34,078 nucleotides of DNA. Origin: JBHHYU01 sp046757725. GTDB lineage: Bacteria; Desulfobacterota; Binatia; UBA9968. How positions within the stretch are numbered: the first letter of the stretch is position 1; every line of letters begins with the position of its first letter. The notes under the pieces were generated by a model. That model ran no database searches. It was not told the origin of the DNA and was given only the letters and a program-made list of their open reading frames with translations. Made by a program: the position numbers and the translations under genes. Below, one piece after another: positions 15,337 to 22,733 of this stretch. The stretch lies in the NCBI GenBank assembly GCA_046757725.1, contig JBHHYU010000024.1, positions 1 to 34,078 of the forward strand. Reading direction: 5' to 3'.

Positions 15337-16324
15337 AACGGAAAAGGGAGAAAGCAATCCTGTGCAGTGTTTTTCTGAGCGGATCCAAACCAACGGAAAC
15401 GGTTTCCGAAAGCGAAAGCTTGATGTCCTTCAAGTCAATATGGGCAAATACTGCAATCAGGCCTGTATCCATTGTCACGTGGAAGCGGGGCCGGCACGCA
15501 AGGAGATGATGACACGGGAGACGGTAGAGGCGGTGTTGGCATTTTTAGAAAAATCACAGATTCCCATTGTCGATATCACAGGAGGTGCCCCCGAGCTCAA
15601 TCAGAATTTCGATTACCTAGTAGAATCCTCTGTCCGCCTGAGGCGCCATGTCATGGATCGGTGCAACCTTACTGTTATCTTTGAGCCCGGGAAGGACTAT
15701 TTGCCGGAATTTTTCAAAACTCACAAAGTGGAATTGGTCTGTTCCCTTCCCTGTTATACGGAAGAAAATGTAGACCGTCAGAGAGGCGGCGGCACTTTCG
15801 AGCTGAGTATTCGAGCGCTCCGGATCTTCAATCAGTTAGGGTACGGTCAACCAGGTTCCGGACTTGGACTTAATCTAGTTTATAATCCTGTGGATGTTTC
15901 TCTGCCTCCCCCCCAGGCTCGTCTCGAAAAGGACTATAAGAAAATTTTAAAGGAAAAGTTCGGTATTGTTTTTAATTACCTCTACTGCCTTGCGAATATG
16001 CCCATCACACGTTTTGAAAAATTTCTTAAACTGCGTGGGGAATATGGAGCTTACATGGATTTGTTGGAGCAGGGCTTCAATCGTGCAACGCTGGATGGCT
16101 TGATGTGTCGGAACCTTCTCAGCGTCGGGTGGGAGGGGTCTGTCTATGACTGTGATTTTAATCAGATGCTGGATCTACCACTGAAAGATGGGGGTGGAAG
16201 GTTGCTTAAAATAGGGGAGCTTTCCACCGCTGCGGTGGAAGGACGGCCCATTCTCGTCGGCAATCACTGCTATGCCTGCACCGCAGGGGCGGGAAGCAGT
16301 TGTGGTGGGGCCTTGTTGTCGTAG
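15302..16324 (+). CDS. arsS: Arsenosugar biosynthesis radical SAM protein
   Basis: The 340-residue radical SAM enzyme has its cluster motif in KYCNQACIHCHVEAGP (Cys51, Cys55, Cys58) and the VDITGGAPELN motif typical of ArsS. Its C-terminal half carries further cysteines (MCRNLLSVGW, VYDCDFNQML, HCYACTAGAGSSCGG), as in the ArsS/SPASM-like family. ArsS attaches the 5'-deoxyadenosyl group of S-adenosylmethionine to methylated arsenic in arsenosugar biosynthesis. The ATG at 15302 lies inside arsM. A GTG at 15362, with AAGGGAG eleven bases upstream, is an alternative that gives a 320-residue protein and no overlap. It is followed by the PiT gene after nine bases. Confidence 0.92.
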   Translation: MVAVQKVLVARKTEKGESNPVQCFSERIQTNGNGFRKRKLDVLQVNMGKYCNQACIHCHVEAGPARKEMMTRETVEAVLAFLEKSQIPIVDITGGAPELNQNFDYLVESSVRLRRHVMDRCNLTVIFEPGKDYLPEFFKTHKVELVCSLPCYTEENVDRQRGGGTFELSIRALRIFNQLGYGQPGSGLGLNLVYNPVDVSLPPPQARLEKDYKKILKEKFGIVFNYLYCLANMPITRFEKFLKLRGEYGAYMDLLEQGFNRATLDGLMCRNLLSVGWEGSVYDCDFNQMLDLPLKDGGGRLLKIGELSTAAVEGRPILVGNHCYACTAGAGSSCGGALLS

Positions 16325-16333
16325 GGGGAAACG

Positions 16334-17464
16334 ATGCCGTTCTGGCCTATACTCATCATAGCAGCGACGCTGTTCGTGGCGTATGCCAACGGGGCAAATG
16401 ACAACTTTAAAGGTGTCGCCACTCTCTTCGGCAGCGGGACCGCAGACTACCGCAAGGCCCTCTGGTGGGCAACGGTAACTACTCTTGCCGGGTCCCTTTC
16501 CGCCTTTTTCTTGGCAACCCGGCTCATTCCGATCTTCCAAGGGAAGGGATTGGTTCCGGCCTCGCTTGCCCAGTCTCAGCCGTTCGTGACGGCTGTCATT
16601 TTAGGTGCTGCTCTCACCGTAGCCGCGGCGACAAAGGTAGGGTTGCCAATCTCGACGACGCACAGCTTGACGGGCGCTCTCTTTGGCAGCGGGTTCGTGG
16701 CCATGGGTTTCGATTTGGGATTTCGGACATTGTTAAGTAGTGTTTTTCTGCCCCTTCTTGTAAGCCCCTTCGTTGCCGTGGCCCTCGCTGGGCTGGCCTA
16801 TCCGTTACTGAGATTTGTTATCCGGACTGCCGGTGTCACGAAGGAAAGCTGTATTTGCATCGCGAACGAGCTTGTGCCGGTTGCTGTTACCGCCGAGGGC
16901 TATGCAACCTCTGAGGCTAGGAAATCACTGCACGTTATCGTGGACCGGGATACGGAATGTGTGCAGCGCCTCTCCGGTACTATGTTCGGCGTTAATGCTC
17001 AGTCACTGATAGACCTGGGACACTTTTTGAGCGCTGGGGCAATCAGTTTTGCTCGGGGCTTGAACGATACGCCGAAGATCGTCGCTCTCGGTTTGGTTGC
17101 CGGAGCCCTGAACCTGCAGTCGTCCATCGCGCTGGTAGCCATTGTCATGGCGACCGGAGGACTATGGAGCGCTCGAAAGGTTGCCGAGACGATGAGCAAG
17201 CGGATTACCGGCATGGACCCCGATCAAGGTTTCCTCGCGAATACAGTCGCAAGTGTTTCTGTTATTTTCGCGTCCAAATGGGGCCTGCCTGTTTCCACGA
17301 CGCATGTTTCCTGCGGTGCGCTTTTCGGAATCGGGATGGCCAATGGCCACGCACGTTGGGGAGTGATTGGCACGATCTTGCTTGCCTGGGTACTGACGCT
17401 CCCGCTTACGGCTGTGACCTCAGGCGTGGCGTACGCGGTGCTGTTGCATATGACGACAAGCTAG
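16334..17464 (+). CDS. PiT-family inorganic phosphate (possibly arsenate) transporter
   Basis: The 376-residue polytopic membrane protein has the two family signature repeats: ANGANDNFKGVATLFGSG near the N-terminus and FARGLNDTPKIVALGL in the second half. The paired ISTTHSLTG and VSTTHVSCG segments are also there. PiT carriers import phosphate as a metal-phosphate complex using the proton gradient, and many also take arsenate. A ribosome binding site (GGGGGAAA) lies just before the ATG, and it sits nine bases after arsS, so it is co-transcribed. The position between arsenosugar genes suggests oxyanion entry or phosphate homeostasis during arsenic stress; this is inference. Confidence 0.92.
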   Translation: MPFWPILIIAATLFVAYANGANDNFKGVATLFGSGTADYRKALWWATVTTLAGSLSAFFLATRLIPIFQGKGLVPASLAQSQPFVTAVILGAALTVAAATKVGLPISTTHSLTGALFGSGFVAMGFDLGFRTLLSSVFLPLLVSPFVAVALAGLAYPLLRFVIRTAGVTKESCICIANELVPVAVTAEGYATSEARKSLHVIVDRDTECVQRLSGTMFGVNAQSLIDLGHFLSAGAISFARGLNDTPKIVALGLVAGALNLQSSIALVAIVMATGGLWSARKVAETMSKRITGMDPDQGFLANTVASVSVIFASKWGLPVSTTHVSCGALFGIGMANGHARWGVIGTILLAWVLTLPLTAVTSGVAYAVLLHMTTS

Positions 17465-17495
17465 AAACGAGCAGCGTGAGAGAGACGGATACAAG

Positions 17496-19751
17496 GTGAA
17501 ACGAGGCAAGGTAATATTTTTGGCCGGTCTTTTGCTGGGCGCAGGCGTAGGTTTTCTCTTTCTCCCGCTTCGAGCGTGGTTTGTGCATCTAGAGGGGTAT
17601 GTGAGCAGCCTGGGAAGGATTGCCCCGGTGGCGCTGGCGCTTGCCTATGTTTTTGCGACGGTTTTCATGATACCGGGAAGCGCGCTCACCATCAGTGCTG
17701 GAGGCCTTTTTGGACTCACGACCGGTTTTTTAGTTGTGCTGGTTGGCTCTAATCTTGGTGCCCTGTGTGCCTTCATTTTGGGGCGGACTTTTCTGCGGCA
17801 AAAAGTAGCGCTCTGGGCGGAAAATAATCCCAAGTTTCGCTCACTGGATCGTGCTATCGGTCGTGAAGGCTTCAAGATGGTCTTTCTTTCGCGCCTGAGT
17901 CCGGCCTTTCCGTTCACCCTTCTCAACTACTTTCTAGGTTTGACGGCTGTTCGCACCGGTTCTTATGTTGTGGCAAATCTTTTGGGTATGCTGCCGGGAA
18001 TTTTTCTTTACGTTTACATCGGAGCGGCAGCTAGAGACGCCTTAGGGGGTCCGACGGTGGTCTCCACCGGCCTTTTCCAGCAAATACTAAAATACGTGGG
18101 ACTCCTAGCTACGATTGCTGTGGTTGTCGTCGTCACCCGGATTGCGCGCAGAGCCATACGTGAGGCTGAAGGGACGACTGCCAACCCCACTGCCGCCCCC
18201 CAAGTTATTACAGGGAAGGCTCACCCTGCAACGCCTATCGACCGGATGATGCTTCTCAATGATGAGCATGATCGCCAGCTCATTCAAAACTGTCATCCTG
18301 CCGGTTGGGTCAACCCAGACCCCGCAGGAAAATACAACCTGGTCGTTTTAGGCGCGGGAACGGCAGGTCTTGTGACCGCAGCAGGTGCGGCCGGCCTGGG
18401 CGCCAAAGTTGCCTTGATAGAGCGTAATCTCATGGGAGGAGACTGCCTGAACGTGGGTTGTGTTCCCTCGAAGGGACTTATTCGAGCCGCGCGGGCCGCT
18501 TACGACACCCGCAACGGAAAAGAATTCGGCATCCAGTTTGACAGGGGGCCGGATGTGGATTTTACCACGGCGATGGAACGGATGAGGCGGCTGCGCGCAG
18601 GGATCAGCCGCCATGACTCCGCCGAGCGTTTCCATGAATTGGGAGTGGATGTTTTTATTGGTGACGGCCGGTTCGTTGATCATGCGTCTGTTGAAGTGGA
18701 CGGTAAGCGGCTTGACTTTGATCGGGCCGTTATTGCCACGGGCGCCAGGGCAAGCGAATTGCCCATACACGGTTTGGCGGAAGCGGGATACTATACTAAC
18801 GAAACTATTTTTACCCTGACCGAAGTGCCTCACCGCATTGCCGTGATCGGTGCTGGCCCGATCGGATGTGAACTCGCACAGGCTTTTGCCCGCTTTGGCA
18901 GTAAGGTGTATTTGATCGAAGCGCTCCACGGCATTATGCCGAATGAGGATCCTGATGCCGCGAAGGTCGTGTCCCTGTCGATGGACCGCGACGGCATCAA
19001 GTTGATGTGCTGCGGCAAGGAGGTGAAGGTGGCCAAGGTGAATGGAGGGGGTAAGGAGCTGAACGTCGATTCGCTTCACGGCTCCTACAAGATCATGGTC
19101 GATGAAATCCTCGTAGGCGGTGGCCGTACTCCAAATCTGGAGGGGCTGGGATTAGAGGTGGCGGGAGTGAAGTCCACGAAATACGGTGTCGAGGTCAACG
19201 AAAGACTCCGGACGACCAATCCTCGAATCTACGCTGCCGGGGATATTTGCTCGCGGTACAAATTCACACACGCTGCGGACGCAATGGCGCGCATCGTCAT
19301 TGCTAACGCGCTCTTCTACACCCGCCGGAAGGTAACCGACTTGGTCATTCCCTGGTGTACTTATACGGATCCCGAAATCGCCCATGTCGGTTACTATGAA
19401 AAAGATGCCCGGGCAGCTGGCTTTCAAGTAGCAACGATCACGGAGCCGCTCGACCAAGTGGATCGCGCCGTGCTCGACGGGGAATCAGATGGCTTTGCGC
19501 GGGTTCATTATGACAAAAAAACCCACAAGATACTCGGTGGCACGATCGTCACGCGTCACGCCGGCGAGATGATCAGCGAGCTGACGTTAGCAATTGTTGC
19601 AGGTCAAAAGATGGGCGTTCTTTCTTCGACAATCCATCCCTATCCCACACAGGCGGAGGTCCTGCGAAAGATCGGCGATGCTTATATGCGGCAGAAACTA
19701 ACTCCCACGGTCAAAAGGCTCTTTGAGAAGTGGCTGGCGTGGCACAGGTAA
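17496..19751 (+). CDS. TVP38/DedA-type membrane domain fused to a MerA-like flavin disulfide oxidoreductase
   Basis: This is a 751-residue fusion. Residues 1 to about 235 form a TVP38/TMEM64 (SNARE-associated, DedA-like) membrane domain with the typical FLSRLSPAFPFTLLNYFLGLT segment. From about 280 onward is a pyridine nucleotide-disulfide oxidoreductase: FAD motif GAGTAG (286-291), redox disulfide in GGDCLNVGCVPSK (Cys317 and Cys322), NAD(P) motif IGAGPIGCELAQAF, second FAD motif YAAGDI and the C-terminal HPYPTQAE His-Glu pair. It resembles mercuric reductase but lacks the C-terminal vicinal Cys pair and the N-terminal metal-binding domain, so mercury reduction is not supported. It would tether a flavoprotein to the inner membrane. 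The GTG start has a poor ribosome binding site. Gene order ties it to arsenosugar synthesis. Confidence 0.88.
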   Translation: MKRGKVIFLAGLLLGAGVGFLFLPLRAWFVHLEGYVSSLGRIAPVALALAYVFATVFMIPGSALTISAGGLFGLTTGFLVVLVGSNLGALCAFILGRTFLRQKVALWAENNPKFRSLDRAIGREGFKMVFLSRLSPAFPFTLLNYFLGLTAVRTGSYVVANLLGMLPGIFLYVYIGAAARDALGGPTVVSTGLFQQILKYVGLLATIAVVVVVTRIARRAIREAEGTTANPTAAPQVITGKAHPATPIDRMMLLNDEHDRQLIQNCHPAGWVNPDPAGKYNLVVLGAGTAGLVTAAGAAGLGAKVALIERNLMGGDCLNVGCVPSKGLIRAARAAYDTRNGKEFGIQFDRGPDVDFTTAMERMRRLRAGISRHDSAERFHELGVDVFIGDGRFVDHASVEVDGKRLDFDRAVIATGARASELPIHGLAEAGYYTNETIFTLTEVPHRIAVIGAGPIGCELAQAFARFGSKVYLIEALHGIMPNEDPDAAKVVSLSMDRDGIKLMCCGKEVKVAKVNGGGKELNVDSLHGSYKIMVDEILVGGGRTPNLEGLGLEVAGVKSTKYGVEVNERLRTTNPRIYAAGDICSRYKFTHAADAMARIVIANALFYTRRKVTDLVIPWCTYTDPEIAHVGYYEKDARAAGFQVATITEPLDQVDRAVLDGESDGFARVHYDKKTHKILGGTIVTRHAGEMISELTLAIVAGQKMGVLSSTIHPYPTQAEVLRKIGDAYMRQKLTPTVKRLFEKWLAWHR

Positions 19752-19788
19752 GGGCCTCCTCCGAAAGAGCGTCTTTTCACTGAGCTGA

Positions 19789-20469
19789 ATGATGAATATC
19801 TCGGTTATTATCCCAGCGCTCAACGAAGACAAGAGCATTGGCTGGACACTAGAGGCTCTAGGCTCTCTCTTGCCGGATGAAATCATTGTGGTGGACGGAG
19901 GAAGCACGGACCGCACGCGGACAATAGCCAGGCAGAAGGGGGCCTTGCTCATCTCCGCTCCCTGTGGCCGAGCACTACAGATGAATCGTGGGGCTGAAGC
20001 AGCCAGGGGAGATGTATTGCTTTTTCTGCACGCTGATACACAACTTCCCGCGTCCGCCTTGCGGGATGTTCGATCTGCGTTAAGCGATCCTCGATGTGTG
20101 GGAGGCAGATTTGACGTGAGACTGGATGGGGGACGCCGGATCTTTGACCTGATTGGCTATCTGATCAGTCTCCGCTCTCGCTGGACGAAGGTAGCCACCG
20201 GCGATCAGGCGATTTTCGTCCGGCGAGACGTCTTCCAAGAGATGGGAGGGTTTCCTGAGATTCCCTTGATGGAGGACATTGCCTTTTCCAGGTCGCTTAA
20301 AAGGAAGGGAACCGTTGCCTGTTTAAAGAGTACCGTCCTGACATCGACCAGGCGCTGGGAAGGTGACGGAGTGTGGCGGACTGTGCTTCGGATGTGGGTA
20401 TTAAGGCTTCTCTTTCTCTCCGGGGTATCACCGTTTCAACTGAAGCGTTTTTATGGGGATTCGCGCTGA
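19789..20469 (+). CDS. TIGR04283-type arsenosugar biosynthesis glycosyltransferase
   Basis: The 226-residue GT-A (GT2-like) enzyme has the N-terminal SVIIPALNEDKSIGWTLEAL, the nucleotide-binding VVDGGSTDRT, the GRALQMNRGAEAARGDVLLFLHADT segment with the metal-binding Asp, and an MEDIAFSRSLKR acceptor loop, all as in the glycosyltransferases that accompany ArsS. It would add the sugar moiety during arsenosugar assembly or another late step. The partner TIGR04282-type enzyme often found with it is absent from the window. Two adjacent ATGs (19789 and 19792) cannot be separated. It is the last gene of the arsenic operon, 37 bases after the fusion gene. Confidence 0.88.
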   Translation: MMNISVIIPALNEDKSIGWTLEALGSLLPDEIIVVDGGSTDRTRTIARQKGALLISAPCGRALQMNRGAEAARGDVLLFLHADTQLPASALRDVRSALSDPRCVGGRFDVRLDGGRRIFDLIGYLISLRSRWTKVATGDQAIFVRRDVFQEMGGFPEIPLMEDIAFSRSLKRKGTVACLKSTVLTSTRRWEGDGVWRTVLRMWVLRLLFLSGVSPFQLKRFYGDSR

Positions 20470-20613
20470 TACGCCGGAATTTACGAAAGGGTTACCTTGA
20501 CAGGTTGAGCGAAGAGTCGGTGTCCCATTCACTAAATAATAAGGAGACCGCGCCTCTCAACACACGGGTAGGTGTTCGAATCGCAAGTTACTACAGGAAG
20601 GAGAATTCCGGTT

Positions 20614-22671
20614 ATGACCAAGTCGATGGATGAGTTGTGTATTAATACCATCCGCACGCTATCTATCGATGCCGTCCAGAAAGCCAGATCCGGTCATCCG
20701 GGGACCGCTATGGCTATGGCGCCTGTATTGTACTGCCTTTGGCAGCGTTTTCTCCGATTTGATCCTTACGATCCGATCTGGCCGAACCGGGACCGTTTTG
20801 TTCTCTCAATCGGTCACGCTTCAATGCTATTGTACTCCCTTCTGCACTTGTGTGGTGTACGTGCAGTCAACCCCCGGTACGAAACCCTCGGTGAGTTGTC
20901 GGTGGAACTTGACGAGATCAAGAAATTCCGCCAGCTCGGCAGTAAATGCCCGGGCCACCCGGAATATCGTTGGACCTCCGGTGTGGAGACGACTACCGGT
21001 CCCTTGGGGCAAGGGGTGGCCACTAGTGTCGGAATGGCGATAGGCGGGCGATGGATGGCTGGCTATTTCAATCGCCCTGGATTCGAGATGTTCGATTACG
21101 ATGTCTATGCCATTTGCGGGGACGGCTGCATGATGGAAGGGGTGAGCAACGAGGCAGCATCACTGGCCGGGCACCTAAGACTCTCCAACCTGTGTTGGAT
21201 CTACGATAACAATAAGATTACCATTGAAGGGCATACGGACTGGGCCTTTAGCGACGACGTGGCCACGAGGTTTATGGCCTACGGCTGGAATGTCACACGT
21301 GTCGGTGACGCGAATGACCTGGAGATGCTCGGGCGAGCTTTCAGAACATTCAAAAGCGCGGATGACCGACCGAGCCTCATTATCGTAGACAGCCACATCG
21401 CCTACGGTTCACCGAATAAACAAGATACCAGCGCAGCTCACGGTGAGCCTCTGGGCGAAGCGGAGGTCCGGCTTACGAAGAAGAATTACGGCTGGCCGGA
21501 AGACGCTGAATTTCTTGTGCCAGGGGGGGTCCGCGAACATTTTCAAGCGGAGATAGGTAAGCGTGGGCATGAGATGCGCGAAGCATGGATCGCAAGGTTT
21601 AACGAATACAAAACGCGATATCCGAAACTGGCTGACCACCTTTACAAAATGCAGCATCGCCAGATCCTTGAGGGGTGGGACAAAGATCTGCCGACGTTTT
21701 CACCAGATCCCAAGGGCATCGCCGGGCGAGACGCATCAGGAAAGGTCCTCAATGCGGTAGCCAACAAGGTACCCTGGTTGATTGGCGGCTCTGCGGACCT
21801 AGCCCCTTCTACCAAAACCCGTCTGACATTCGAGGGGGCGGGAGATTTCACCGCTGATAATTACAGTGGGAAAAATGTCCATTTTGGCATCCGGGAACAT
21901 GCCATGGCGTCCATTTTGAACGGGCTGTCCCTCTGCAAGGTGAGACCGTTTGGATCCGGGTTCCTAATATTTAGCGATTATTCCCGTCCCGCGATTCGCT
22001 TGAGTGCATTGATGGAACTTCCGGTCATCTATGTCTTCACCCACGACTCAATTGGTGTGGGAGAAGACGGACCGACCCACCAACCCGTGGAGCAGCTAGC
22101 TTCCTTACGGGCGATTCCTGGGCTCATTACGCTACGTCCAGGGGATGCCAACGAAGTGGTCGAGGCCTGGCGTCTCATCGTACAGTCCCGCCATGAACCT
22201 GTGGCCCTTGTGCTGTCTCGGCAACCATTACCGACGCTGGATCGTTCCAAATACGCTCCAGCGTCCGGCGTGGCCCGCGGGGCCTATGTGTTGGCGGATG
22301 CCGAGGGCGGAAACCCGGAGGTATTACTTCTGGCAACCGGTAGCGAGGTATGGTTAGCTGTTTCTGCCTTTGAGGAACTGACAACCGAGGGCATCGGGAG
22401 TCGTGTCGTAAGCATGCCGTCGTGGGAACTCTTTGAGCGGCAAAGCCGGGAATACCGAGACAGCGTGATACCCCCCGAGATTCCGTATCGCGTTTCCGTG
22501 GAGCAGGCCTCGACCCTGGGGTGGGCCCGCTATGCCGGGCCAACAGGCCGGTGCATCGGAATGAAGACGTTTGGAGCTTCGGCGCCACTGAAAGAACTGC
22601 AGAGAAAATACGGCTTCACCCCGGAGGCCGTAGTAGCCGCAGTCAAAGAACAGTTGGCCAAAGCAAGATAA
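20614..22671 (+). CDS. tkt: Transketolase
   Basis: The 685-residue thiamine diphosphate enzyme of the pentose phosphate pathway moves two-carbon units between sugar phosphates. Seen are ARSGHPGTAMAMAP near the N-terminus, the ThDP/Mg motif GDGCMMEGVSNEAASLAG with the closing YDNNKITIEG, the pyrimidine-binding domain (FGIREHAMASILNG) and the DSIGVGEDGPTHQPVEQLASLRAIPG segment. The ATG at 20614 has AAGGAG ten bases upstream and fits the family N-terminus; an upstream GTG at 20572 would only add a non-conserved 14-residue stretch. It opens the ten-gene sugar operon. I see no clear promoter in the 144 bases before it, although a TTGACA lies at 20497-20502 without a good -10. Confidence 0.96.
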   Translation: MTKSMDELCINTIRTLSIDAVQKARSGHPGTAMAMAPVLYCLWQRFLRFDPYDPIWPNRDRFVLSIGHASMLLYSLLHLCGVRAVNPRYETLGELSVELDEIKKFRQLGSKCPGHPEYRWTSGVETTTGPLGQGVATSVGMAIGGRWMAGYFNRPGFEMFDYDVYAICGDGCMMEGVSNEAASLAGHLRLSNLCWIYDNNKITIEGHTDWAFSDDVATRFMAYGWNVTRVGDANDLEMLGRAFRTFKSADDRPSLIIVDSHIAYGSPNKQDTSAAHGEPLGEAEVRLTKKNYGWPEDAEFLVPGGVREHFQAEIGKRGHEMREAWIARFNEYKTRYPKLADHLYKMQHRQILEGWDKDLPTFSPDPKGIAGRDASGKVLNAVANKVPWLIGGSADLAPSTKTRLTFEGAGDFTADNYSGKNVHFGIREHAMASILNGLSLCKVRPFGSGFLIFSDYSRPAIRLSALMELPVIYVFTHDSIGVGEDGPTHQPVEQLASLRAIPGLITLRPGDANEVVEAWRLIVQSRHEPVALVLSRQPLPTLDRSKYAPASGVARGAYVLADAEGGNPEVLLLATGSEVWLAVSAFEELTTEGIGSRVVSMPSWELFERQSREYRDSVIPPEIPYRVSVEQASTLGWARYAGPTGRCIGMKTFGASAPLKELQRKYGFTPEAVVAAVKEQLAKAR

Positions 22672-22733
22672 GCGTTTTGGATAGCTATGCTGTGCGGCAT
22701 AAAAACTCAACGGTTTAAGAAAGGGGTGAGACC

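Noticed and set aside
17496..19751. Mercuric reductase (merA)
   Set aside because: C-terminal vicinal cysteines and the HMA domain are missing and no mer genes are adjacent; only the flavoprotein fold is shared.
20497..20502. TTGACA as -35 of a tkt promoter
   Set aside because: No acceptable -10 hexamer at 16-18 bases; the nearest TAAATA is about 30 bases away.
20566..20592. TTCGAATC, resembling a tRNA T-loop
   Set aside because: Flanking bases do not form the 5-bp T-stem and no acceptor or anticodon arms are found.
20572..20613. Longer transketolase N-terminus from GTG 20572
   Set aside because: The extra 14 residues are not family-like, and ATG 20614 has a strong ribosome binding site.
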